Program-made: the position numbers and the translations under genes | Notes under the pieces: model-generated | What the model saw: only the letters and a program-made list of their open reading frames with translations | What the model was told of the DNA's origin: nothing | The model's database searches: none | Shown: positions 16,641 through 24,704 of the stretch, piece by piece | Position numbering within the stretch: position 1 is the stretch's first letter | How the letters are laid out: every line of letters begins with the position of its first letter | Source: a bacterium | GTDB taxonomy: Bacteria > UBP6 > UBA1177 | DNA length: 64,000 nt | Assembly (NCBI GenBank): GCA_017963125.1 | Contig: JAGCUA010000053.1 | Location: 30,608-94,607 of the forward strand | Reading direction: 5' to 3'

Positions 16641-18815
16641 CTACACGTCCCAGAGTTTGAAAAGGGCTGCTTCGTCTGGGACAGTCACTTCAATCGAACC
16701 GTTTCCGGGGATCCTTTCGAGTTCTATTCCCTCGTTTGAAAGGATTTTGAAGTAGATCCGCACTTTTTCGCCCGGTTTCAGGCCGATTTTCTTTGCATAA
16801 AGAGTGAACTCCATAACTTCGTCGAAAGCTGCTTCGCCGGCCCCCACGATGTCGGAAACTCTTCCTGATTCGTTGCTGCTGTGGATCAGGAAAGGTGTTT
16901 TTTCGATCCTCACCATCGGAAGAGCGAAATCTATGCTTTTGTGATCCATCACAAAGCCTTTGATAAAGTATTTTTTGTGCTCGTAAAAGTGCATCGGGTT
17001 TGTCAGTTCGATCCTGAAAAAGAGCATATCGCGGTTGAAGCCGTAAAGGATCTTGTCAACGAGTTTGATCGAATTATACATCGCGCCGCCGGCTTTCTGC
17101 GCGTTTTCGAAGCGTCCGGCACCCGCCCATTCGTAATAACCGTTGCTGTGACCAGAAATAACCGGATTTATCTCGCCGGTCGGTTCGACGAGCAGACTGT
17201 TGCTCAGTTCTGACGAAATCGGAATGTCGAGGAATGTCGGATAGTTCATGCCGAGCAGATTGTAGACGCGGCGCAGATGACGCCTGAAAAGACGGTCGAA
17301 AAGCCAGTCGTTTTCGGTCGAGAACTGCGGACCGTACCACCAGAACCAGTCGCTTCCTTCAGCTCTGTAGAGACAGCGCATGATTTCAGAATGGATCTGC
17401 GGCCCGACAATGTGATTCTGGCTGTATTTCGCGTAAAAATCGCGGACCCGCTTGAGGTAACCCCACGCGGCATTGTCTTCGTCGTTTCCGATCCAGATTT
17501 CGTAATTCCCGTTTATCCATGAACCCGACCACAAGTCGTTTATGACCGGATATTTGTCGGTTCCGCGACTGATTATGTCGGAATAAACCGTAGTTTTTAT
17601 CACGCTATCGCTGCTAAGACGCATGAAAAGTTCTTTCAAAAAGTGCTCGCCGTTATCTGGATAGGATTCCCACGCGTTTTCGCCGTCCATTATGACCGAA
17701 ACGACTGGTTCCGAGCCGTTTGACGGAAAACTTGCCGCCGCGTTCCTGACATAGTTCACAAAAATGTCAGCAGCCTGCTCAGGTTTCATCTGCGAAAAAG
17801 AAAATCCCAGAAGATCCGACAGATATTTGTCTCTGAAAAATATTGCGACATCCTGATTTTTCTCACCTTTCAAAAGATACGGTGTGTAGAGCACCTGAGA
17901 TTTGTCGCTGCGGCCGAGGGATTTCAGAAGAATAGTTTCATCAGTTGTCATCCACTTTACCGAAGAATCGGCAGCGGCATCGATTATTTCGGGCGCAACC
18001 GAGCCTTCAGCAGGCCACATTCCGTTCAGAGTACGTCCCCATACCTCTTCACTGTAACGCTTTCCCTCTTCCAAATGCCATTTTGCGTCTTCGGGATAGG
18101 AAAATTTTGCCGGAAGCGGGGAACTCATGCACCTTTTTGCGATATCGGTATCGTAAACAAGCGGAAAAATCGGGTGATAGAACGGCGTGAACGAAATTTC
18201 GATGACACCTTCATCGGCAAGACGTCTGTAAAGCGGGATTATGCTGCGCAGGACCTTGCGCTGGATTTCGAGAAGATCCTCCTTGTCCCTTTTTGTAAAG
18301 CCGCAGTCCTTGCGCTCGAGTTCTGCGAGACGCTCAAACTCCGCTTTTGCAGTAAAACCGAACCATTTTAAGTTGAAAAGGACCTGCAGATCGAGGATCT
18401 CGTCATCGGAAAAAAGACGTGCCATCTCGTTCCAGCCAAGTTTCTTTTCGTAGCGCAGACGTTTGTTCAAAAGCTCGTTGTAACGCGGCGAAGTCCTTAC
18501 CAGACGGTCCCAGTTTATCATAAAAAAATTCTTTATGACGAACGCTTTCTGCTCTTCCTTCATCTCTGACGGGTCAGCGATCGTGTGTTCGAGCCATGCG
18601 TCGGTCACATTGTTTTCGGCGTAGTCCTTAAGCTGCTCGATAAGCGACGGAACGACGTTCACGACACCTTTGACACCGTATTTTTTCATTGCAGAAGGAA
18701 TATCGTAGTAGCCTTTCAGCGCGTGAAGCCGGACCCACGGCATGAGGTATGTGTTTCTGATGCAGTCTTTGTAGTAAGGCTGGTGCATGTGCCACAAAAA
18801 AACGAGTTCAGTCAT
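16641..18815 (-). CDS. Glycoside hydrolase family 57 (alpha-glucan-acting)
   Basis: 724 residues, cytoplasmic (no signal peptide). The N-terminal catalytic domain has the GH57 signatures: LWHMHQPYY at the start, WVRLHALKGYYDI, MWPAEGSV around residues 267-273 (Glu the nucleophile candidate) and MDGENAWE around 378-384 (Asp the acid/base candidate). The region after about 450 holds a further helical and beta domain seen in large GH57 amylase-like proteins. The enzyme should cut or rearrange alpha-1,4-glucan. It follows glgC with three bases between, which ties it to glycogen metabolism. The ribosome site AGGAGG lies within the last codons of glgC. Amylase, branching enzyme and 4-alpha-glucanotransferase cannot be told apart from this. 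Confidence 0.9.
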   Translation of the reverse strand: MTELVFLWHMHQPYYKDCIRNTYLMPWVRLHALKGYYDIPSAMKKYGVKGVVNVVPSLIEQLKDYAENNVTDAWLEHTIADPSEMKEEQKAFVIKNFFMINWDRLVRTSPRYNELLNKRLRYEKKLGWNEMARLFSDDEILDLQVLFNLKWFGFTAKAEFERLAELERKDCGFTKRDKEDLLEIQRKVLRSIIPLYRRLADEGVIEISFTPFYHPIFPLVYDTDIAKRCMSSPLPAKFSYPEDAKWHLEEGKRYSEEVWGRTLNGMWPAEGSVAPEIIDAAADSSVKWMTTDETILLKSLGRSDKSQVLYTPYLLKGEKNQDVAIFFRDKYLSDLLGFSFSQMKPEQAADIFVNYVRNAAASFPSNGSEPVVSVIMDGENAWESYPDNGEHFLKELFMRLSSDSVIKTTVYSDIISRGTDKYPVINDLWSGSWINGNYEIWIGNDEDNAAWGYLKRVRDFYAKYSQNHIVGPQIHSEIMRCLYRAEGSDWFWWYGPQFSTENDWLFDRLFRRHLRRVYNLLGMNYPTFLDIPISSELSNSLLVEPTGEINPVISGHSNGYYEWAGAGRFENAQKAGGAMYNSIKLVDKILYGFNRDMLFFRIELTNPMHFYEHKKYFIKGFVMDHKSIDFALPMVRIEKTPFLIHSSNESGRVSDIVGAGEAAFDEVMEFTLYAKKIGLKPGEKVRIYFKILSNEGIELERIPGNGSIEVTVPDEAALFKLWDV

Positions 18816-18818
18816 GGA

Positions 18819-20069
18819 CTATCTGTCCTCCTGGAAATTGTAACCCTTGGGAACGACAACTATTCCGTCTTCAGTAACGGTAAAGCCGCGCTCTGCATCC
18901 TTCTTGAGGTCGAAACCGATCTTCGTGTCGGGCGGAATGACGACGTTCTTATCGACAATGACGTTTTTAAGCTCGCAGTAACGCCCGATCTTGACGTTGT
19001 TGAGGATTACGCACTGGTCAAGTTTGCTGTAGCTGTTGACTCTGACACCGGGCGAAAGAACGGAGCGGTTTACGCTGCCGCCGCTGATGATGCACCCTTC
19101 CGAAACAAGCGAATCTGTCGCGATCCCGAGCCTTTTATGCTCCTTGTCTGCAAAAACGAACTTCGCCGGCGGCATATTGACTTCCGGGAAACCGAAAATC
19201 GGCCAGTGGCGGTTGTAGAGATTGATCGCCGGAGAGACCGAAACCAGGTCCATGTGGGCTTCGAAGTAGCTTTTTATAGTTCCGACATCGCGCCAGTAAG
19301 GTTTTTCATACTCGTTTTCATCTGGCATGTAGATCGTATTTTTGAGGAAATCGTAAACATAGACCCGTTTGTAGGGATAAAGCGCCGGAATTACGTTTTT
19401 GCCGAAATCGTGCTCGCTTAACGGATCTCTCGCATCATTCGTAACCGCATTGACGAGAACATCGCGGGAAAAAAGGTAGTTCCCCATGCTGACGAGCGCG
19501 TAATCAGGTTTCCCGGGGATCGGCTTCGGATTTTTCGGTTTCTCTTCAAAACCGATCATGCGGTAGTCTTCATCTATTTCGATGACGCCGAAAGCGCTCG
19601 CTTCCTTTATCGGAACGGGGAGAGCTGCGATCGTCATATCCGCGTTTTTGATGTTGTGGTATGTGTACATCTGCGAAATATCCATCTTGTAAATGTGGTC
19701 GCCGCTGAAAACGAAGACATTTTTCGGAGATTCGTCACGGACAAGGTTGAGATTCTGATAAATAGCATCGGCACTGCCGAGATACCAGTTTTCGCCGGTA
19801 CGCATCTGCGCCGGGACCGAATCGACATACTGGTTGAAGCGCGGCGACAGCCCCCAGTTCCTCGAAATGTGCTGGATCAGTGAATCGCTCATAAACTGCG
19901 TCAGAACTTTGATCTGCATAAAGCCGGAGTTGACGAAGTTGCTCAGAACGAAGTCGATGATACGGTAGGAACCGCCGAACGGAACCGCCGGTTTCGCCCT
20001 GTCAAGAGTGAGCGGAGCGAGCCTTTTGCCCTGACCGCCTGCGAGGATCATTACGAGTGCCTTTGACAT
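18819..20069 (-). CDS. glgC: Glucose-1-phosphate adenylyltransferase
   Basis: 416 residues, normal length. It makes ADP-glucose from ATP and glucose-1-phosphate, the committed step of bacterial glycogen synthesis. The nucleotidyltransferase signature AGGQGKRLAPLT, KPAVPFGG, the substrate loop VFSGDHIYKMD and the GFEEKP segment are all present. The C-terminal left-handed beta-helix shows hexapeptide-like repeats (VSEGCIISGGSVNRSVL). The ATG at 20069 has GAGGAGAG upstream. Operon order on this strand is ROK kinase, nucleoside transporter, glgC, GH57. glgA is not in the window. Confidence 0.95.
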   Translation of the reverse strand: MSKALVMILAGGQGKRLAPLTLDRAKPAVPFGGSYRIIDFVLSNFVNSGFMQIKVLTQFMSDSLIQHISRNWGLSPRFNQYVDSVPAQMRTGENWYLGSADAIYQNLNLVRDESPKNVFVFSGDHIYKMDISQMYTYHNIKNADMTIAALPVPIKEASAFGVIEIDEDYRMIGFEEKPKNPKPIPGKPDYALVSMGNYLFSRDVLVNAVTNDARDPLSEHDFGKNVIPALYPYKRVYVYDFLKNTIYMPDENEYEKPYWRDVGTIKSYFEAHMDLVSVSPAINLYNRHWPIFGFPEVNMPPAKFVFADKEHKRLGIATDSLVSEGCIISGGSVNRSVLSPGVRVNSYSKLDQCVILNNVKIGRYCELKNVIVDKNVVIPPDTKIGFDLKKDAERGFTVTEDGIVVVPKGYNFQEDR

Positions 20070-20094
20070 TTTTCTCTCCTCTTAAAAGTTAGAT

Positions 20095-21288
20095 TTATAT
20101 CAGTATTCCTGCGATATTTGCCGTAAGAAGACACGCAAAAGTGCCGCCGATGAGCGCCTTTATCCCGAGAGACGCGATCTCACTTCTTCTTTCAGGTATC
20201 ATCGCGCCGATCCCGCCGAGAAGTATCGCTATCGAGCCGAAATTCGAGAATCCGCAGAGCGCATAGATCGAAATTACCGTACTTCTTTCAGAAAGCATCG
20301 TTGCGGCATCGGCATTCATTTTTGCGAGAGAATCGTAAGCGATGAACTCGTTGAGGACCGTTTTCTGGCCGAGCAGAGTGCCTACCTGTGAAGTCTCCTC
20401 CCACGGAACGCCCATCAGAAATGCCAGCGGCCTGAAGATCCAGCCGAGGATCTCTTCCATGGATGTCCCGAAAAGTGAAAAAACGTAGTTGAACATGGCG
20501 ACGAAAGCGATGAACGAAACAAGCATCGCGACAACGTTTATTGCAAGGAAAACGCCTTCGCTTGCACCTCTCGCCGCTGCGTCGAGAACGTTTCTGTCGG
20601 TGACTTCGATCTTTATCCCGCTCTGTGAAACGGTCTGCGGCGTTCCGGTCTCCGGCACCAGTATTTTCGCCATGACTATCGCAGCCGGCGCGCTCATAAC
20701 GCTTGCCGCGATAAGGTGCCCTGCGTCGATTCCCATCTTGATGTAAGCCGCGAGAACTCCGCCTGCAACTGTGGCGAGGCCGCCTGTCATAAGGCACATA
20801 AGCTCGCTTCTCGTCATGTTTTTGATGTAAGGTTTGACAATGAGCGGCGCTTCGGTCTGACCGATGAAGATGTTCGCCGCTGCAGAAAGGCTTTCCGCTC
20901 CGCTTGTTTTAAGGACTTTCACAAAGATCCACGCAAAAATGCGGACGAAAAACTGCAAAATCCCGAAATAGTAGAGAAGGGCGAAAAGAGACGAGAAAAA
21001 TATGATCGTCGGAAGGACAGAAAGTGCGAACGAAAATTTGTCGAGCAAGCCTCCGAAGACAAACTCAGAACCTGCCGTCGTGAAACTCGTGATCTTCGTA
21101 AAGCATTTGTTGAGAAAATCGAAAATGGCCTTTCCCGGCGAAGTTTTGAGGACGAAAAAAGCAAACAAAAACTGGACGATGATACCGTAGGCTACAAGTT
21201 TGAAATCCACTTTCCGCCTGTTTTCGCTCAGCAGCCACGCAATTAAAACGAAAACCGCTATTCCGAGCAGACTTATGATTCGATACAT
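20095..21288 (-). CDS. Concentrative nucleoside transporter (CNT/NupC family)
   Basis: 397 residues, about ten hydrophobic segments. Family features are the N-terminal ISLLGIAVFVLIAWLLSENR, the gate segment GQTEAPLIVKPYI and the C-terminal ALCGFSNFGSIAILLGG, where the Asn and Ser contact the nucleoside. CNT proteins bring nucleosides in with H+ or Na+. Start: ATG at 21288 with AAGGGGAG; an upstream in-frame start would overlap the kinase gene. The transporter starts 15 bases after the ROK kinase stop, so it is cotranscribed with a sugar kinase and glgC, an unusual partner set that may link nucleoside-derived sugar to glycogen. Confidence 0.9.
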   Translation of the reverse strand: MYRIISLLGIAVFVLIAWLLSENRRKVDFKLVAYGIIVQFLFAFFVLKTSPGKAIFDFLNKCFTKITSFTTAGSEFVFGGLLDKFSFALSVLPTIIFFSSLFALLYYFGILQFFVRIFAWIFVKVLKTSGAESLSAAANIFIGQTEAPLIVKPYIKNMTRSELMCLMTGGLATVAGGVLAAYIKMGIDAGHLIAASVMSAPAAIVMAKILVPETGTPQTVSQSGIKIEVTDRNVLDAAARGASEGVFLAINVVAMLVSFIAFVAMFNYVFSLFGTSMEEILGWIFRPLAFLMGVPWEETSQVGTLLGQKTVLNEFIAYDSLAKMNADAATMLSERSTVISIYALCGFSNFGSIAILLGGIGAMIPERRSEIASLGIKALIGGTFACLLTANIAGILI

Positions 21289-21302
21289 TTCATTCTCCCC
21301 TT

Positions 21303-22187
21303 CTAACAATCAAAAAGAAGTTCGACCGCACCTACCGCCCCGGAATCGGTGTGAAGCGCCGCGCGGACGATCTTCACATTCTGAGCGGCTATCGAAAACG
21401 CCGATGAAGCGACTTTTTTACGTATCGGCTCCAGAATCAGTTCTCCCAGCTGCGAAACTCCGCCTCCGACAACGATTATCTGCGGATTGAGAAGAGTCGT
21501 GACGTTCGCAAGCATTGTTCCGATCCCGTCAGTCAGATACTTGACCGCCTTTTCTGCACCGGGATCGTTTTTTTCAACAAGTTCAGCGAGCTGCGGAGCA
21601 GGAATGCCGAAAAGCCTCTCGATCGCAGGTCCGGCGAAACCGGTTTCGAATATCGAGCCGTCTAAAAGTCTCATTCTGCCGAATTCACCAGCAGCGCCGT
21701 CTGCACCGTGATAGATTTTTCCGTTCGTGATTATCGCCGCGCCTATACCGGTGCTTACCGTGATGTAAAAGACATGGTCGTAACCTTTTGCAGCACCGAG
21801 CCTCGTTTCGGCAAGTCCTGCGACTCTTGCATCGTTTTCGACTTTAACCGGAACGTTCCAGCGTTCGTTGAGCAGTTTTCTCACTTCGATATTTTTCCAG
21901 CCGCTCAGGTTGGGACAGTCGTAGACAAGTCCTTTTTCGTGATTTACCGGCCCGGGAACACCTATTCCGATCCCGGAAAGTCCGTCAGGTGAAACGCCGA
22001 TCTCTTTGCACGATATTTCCAATGATTTTACAATATTATCCATAACAGCGCTGACTCCGCGCGTTGCCTCTGTCGGAATTTTCGTCTTAGCCAGAAGGTT
22101 CCTTTCACCGTCTTCGATGACTGTCAGGATTTTAGTGCCGCCGAGGTCGATTCCTGCATAAAGACCTTTTTTATTTCCACTGTTCAT
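21303..22187 (-). CDS. ROK-family sugar kinase without the zinc motif
   Basis: 294 residues. The phosphate-1 motif AGIDLGGTKIL, the catalytic Asp in VENDARVAG and GVGVPGP-type loop (GIGVPGPVN) mark a ROK glucokinase-like protein, and the late glycine-rich IVVGGGVSQ is the adenosine site. The family's CxCGxxGCxE zinc segment is absent: after GAAGEFG the chain reads RMRLLDGSIFETG with no Cys, and the His zinc ligand is Arg. It is therefore either a Cys-less ROK kinase or a divergent one. Glucose is the likely substrate, feeding glucose-6-phosphate to glgC via phosphoglucomutase. First gene of the operon. Confidence 0.85.
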   Translation of the reverse strand: MNSGNKKGLYAGIDLGGTKILTVIEDGERNLLAKTKIPTEATRGVSAVMDNIVKSLEISCKEIGVSPDGLSGIGIGVPGPVNHEKGLVYDCPNLSGWKNIEVRKLLNERWNVPVKVENDARVAGLAETRLGAAKGYDHVFYITVSTGIGAAIITNGKIYHGADGAAGEFGRMRLLDGSIFETGFAGPAIERLFGIPAPQLAELVEKNDPGAEKAVKYLTDGIGTMLANVTTLLNPQIIVVGGGVSQLGELILEPIRKKVASSAFSIAAQNVKIVRAALHTDSGAVGAVELLFDC

Positions 22188-22215
22188 GGCTGCTCCAAAA
22201 AATCAAAACCTGCCC

Positions 22216-22221
22216 ATTATA
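22216..22221 (-). promoter_or_regulatory. Possible -10 box of the ROK-glgC operon
   Basis: On the minus strand TATAAT lies 28 bases ahead of the kinase ATG. No convincing -35 box accompanies it. Confidence 0.35.
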
Positions 22222-22345
22222 TACGCTTTTTATTTAAAATCCATGTGTTTTTTACCCTCTTGCCGTTTTTACTGTATTTATAAATCCACTATTTTGACAT
22301 AATCTGAATATCGTGCTACAAGGAGCAGTTTTGGGGGTGCCGGTT

Positions 22346-22885
22346 ATGAAAATACTTGTTATTTCCGATACTCACGGCAATATGCCGATGGAAATGAAAA
22401 ATATGGAGTTTGACGCGGTGATACACGCCGGAGACATAGGAGACGCCGCTTTTTTCGGTGCGCTTGACGCGGACGCAGGAGAAAGAAAACTTTATGCGGT
22501 TTACGGCAACACCGATTTCGTCCTTTCAGGCTATCTGCCCGAAAATGTTTCGGCAAATATCGGCGGAGAGAAATTTTTTATCGTCCACAATCTCACCGCT
22601 CCGCACAGGATCCTCCCGGCAAACGAAAGCGCGATAAGCGCAGCGGAAGCAGGGATCGTCGTTTTCGGACACACCCATACGCCTATGGCCGAAGAGCGCG
22701 AAGGAAGGATCTTCATCAATCCCGGCTCTCTCGGAAAAACAGGGCTCACAGGCCGCAGATCTTTCGCCGAGGCGGAAATCTGCTCTTCCGGAGAAATCTC
22801 GGTCAAAATTCGCGATATCGATACAAAAGAAGTTTTTGTTTCAAAAAAATTTAATAAAATCAACGGTTTGTTTAAGGAGATCTAA
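22346..22885 (+). CDS. YfcE-like metallophosphoesterase
   Basis: 179 residues. Metal-binding motifs in family order: ISDTHGN (D-x-H), AGDIGD (GDxxD-like), YGNTD (GN(H/D)), and GHTHTP near residue 125, followed by INPGSLGKTG. This is the small calcineurin-like phosphodiesterase family of YfcE, acting on phosphodiester bonds of unknown native substrate. I start at the ATG at 22346, which gives the canonical MKILVISDTHG; a TTG at 22331 with AAGGAGC upstream is a possible alternative. A TTGACA at 22297-22302 may be the -35 box. Three bases before the next lipoprotein, so likely cotranscribed. Confidence 0.88.
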   Translation: MKILVISDTHGNMPMEMKNMEFDAVIHAGDIGDAAFFGALDADAGERKLYAVYGNTDFVLSGYLPENVSANIGGEKFFIVHNLTAPHRILPANESAISAAEAGIVVFGHTHTPMAEEREGRIFINPGSLGKTGLTGRRSFAEAEICSSGEISVKIRDIDTKEVFVSKKFNKINGLFKEI

Positions 22886-22887
22886 AA

Positions 22888-24612
22888 ATGAAAAACCTTT
22901 CATGGTTAATTTTTGTAGTTTTTTCGCTTTTTTTCTTCGCTTCGTGCGGCGGTAACGAAAACGATGAAGCTGCTAAAGACGGCGGTAACGACGGAGAAAA
23001 CATTGCCGTTTCGGTCAGGGCGGCAGGCGAATCCGAATGCACAGGAATGCAGCTGGGCTGTCTCAGCCAGCAGCTTGCGGCTATTTCGTTTCAGATAAGG
23101 AACGGAAACGGCGACACGGTCTTCCAGAAATCGGTAGAAAGAAAAGATCTTAGAAACGAGATAAAACTTACCGGCATCAAAAATGCAGAAAACGCGACGC
23201 TGATAGTTTCGGTCTTCGGAACGACGAACGGTGCAGCAGATCTCAACACCGTAAAATGGCAGGGTAAGGCGACCGGACTCAAGTTCGAAAAAGGAAAAAC
23301 GACATCAGTCAGCATTCTTCTCTACCCGAAGGACATTCAGGAAAAAGAGATTTCCATGCCGGAAGGACTTAAAACTCCGAGATTCGGCCACACTTCGACC
23401 GTTCTTGCTGACGGCCGTGTCCTTGTTGCCGGAGGTTTCACAGTCTGCTATGCAAACGGCAAATGCCCCGCATCGAAAACTGTCGAAATAATAGACCTCG
23501 AATCCGGTCATATCGAACAGCTCACAGATATGGCTGAAGAAAGAGCGCTGCACACGGCTGTACCTTTGAATGACGGAAGCGTTCTCTTCATCGGCGGTAT
23601 CCACACGCTCGACACGAACTGGCAGGAAGCACCTTTCGAAGGTTACCCGCTTATGCGCTACACTCCTTCGACGGCTTCTGTAAAAATCGAAAGATATATG
23701 CCGGGCTATCCGAAATACAACATGAAGGCAAACGGTTTCGGAACGCCTATCTCCAACATTTCAGAGCCTATGACTCCTGATTCGGAAATTCCTTTTTCAA
23801 CTTTCCAGAGTATCCTTGCCGAAAGGATCTCCGATTCCCGTATAGATCTCTTCTTAGTCGGCGGTCTTGATGAAAACGGCGCGCCTTCCGGCAAATCATA
23901 CAGAGTCACGATAACCGAAAGCGATGACGGACAAGTTTCGATAGGCGAACTGACGGAACTTGCCGAAAGTTCGGAACCTATGCTTCTTCCGGCACTCGCA
24001 TACAGCAATGGATCACTTATCGCAGCCGGCGGCAGACCGACCGCATCGGAATACGCTGCATCGATAATCTCCGAAAGCGGCAGTGAAGACTTCGGTTCTT
24101 CAGCAGACAACATCTTCTTTATGCAGAGCATCGAAGCAAACGGCAACCTCTACACCTTCGGAGGTTACGAGGTCGATAAGGACACGAATTCACTGATAGT
24201 TTCCAAAACGAAATACGACAGCGACGGCAATGAAACGCAGGAAACACGTCTCAACAGGAACAGGAAATGGAACATTTCAGGCAAATCGGTTTCGGCAGCA
24301 AAAGACCTGCTCCGTTCGTACGATGCAAACGTAATATTCCCCGGCACGATCCACGACCAGAAGAACAACAGATTCATCGTCATCGGCGGAACGAACGCTG
24401 CAAACATCTATCAGGTCATAAACACCGACAGCCTTGTTCCGTATAAGGAACCGACAAGCCATGTCATGAGCGACAAAAGAATAATGCCTTCGGCTGCGAT
24501 AGTTCCGGCCGGAGTTATCGGTGACACTCCGATCATAGTGATAACCGGCGGCTCAAGCGCGCTTGACGACAAAGGTTCAGCAGCATCGACAGTAAAAATC
24601 AACAATCTCTGA
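22888..24612 (+). CDS. Kelch-repeat-like lipoprotein
   Basis: 574 residues. The lipobox FFASC (Cys about residue 19) is followed by a short acidic/Gly/Asn linker, then about 120 residues of beta-rich domain (maybe carbohydrate-binding or Ig-like) and a set of kelch-like repeats from about residue 155: units of form RFGHTSTVLADGRVLVAGG, HTAVPLNDGSVLFIGG and later RFIVIGGT and IIVITGG. Kelch repeats fold as a beta-propeller. Surface or outer-membrane location by the lipoprotein signal. The function is not predictable. The acidic-linker style is shared with the other lipoproteins of the window. Confidence 0.78.
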   Translation: MKNLSWLIFVVFSLFFFASCGGNENDEAAKDGGNDGENIAVSVRAAGESECTGMQLGCLSQQLAAISFQIRNGNGDTVFQKSVERKDLRNEIKLTGIKNAENATLIVSVFGTTNGAADLNTVKWQGKATGLKFEKGKTTSVSILLYPKDIQEKEISMPEGLKTPRFGHTSTVLADGRVLVAGGFTVCYANGKCPASKTVEIIDLESGHIEQLTDMAEERALHTAVPLNDGSVLFIGGIHTLDTNWQEAPFEGYPLMRYTPSTASVKIERYMPGYPKYNMKANGFGTPISNISEPMTPDSEIPFSTFQSILAERISDSRIDLFLVGGLDENGAPSGKSYRVTITESDDGQVSIGELTELAESSEPMLLPALAYSNGSLIAAGGRPTASEYAASIISESGSEDFGSSADNIFFMQSIEANGNLYTFGGYEVDKDTNSLIVSKTKYDSDGNETQETRLNRNRKWNISGKSVSAAKDLLRSYDANVIFPGTIHDQKNNRFIVIGGTNAANIYQVINTDSLVPYKEPTSHVMSDKRIMPSAAIVPAGVIGDTPIIVITGGSSALDDKGSAASTVKINNL

Positions 24613-24704
24613 CCGTTTTTTTCGCTTAAACTTGTTTTTATTATATATATATTTATAATTCCGCGTTTAAATTTGTTCCATCCTAAATTTGTTGGCAGGT
24701 AAAA

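Noticed and set aside
18585..19421. A 278-codon open frame on the + strand
   Set aside because: It lies opposite the 5' end of GH57 and the 3' half of glgC, both of which have clear motifs; composition-driven antisense frame with no ribosome site.
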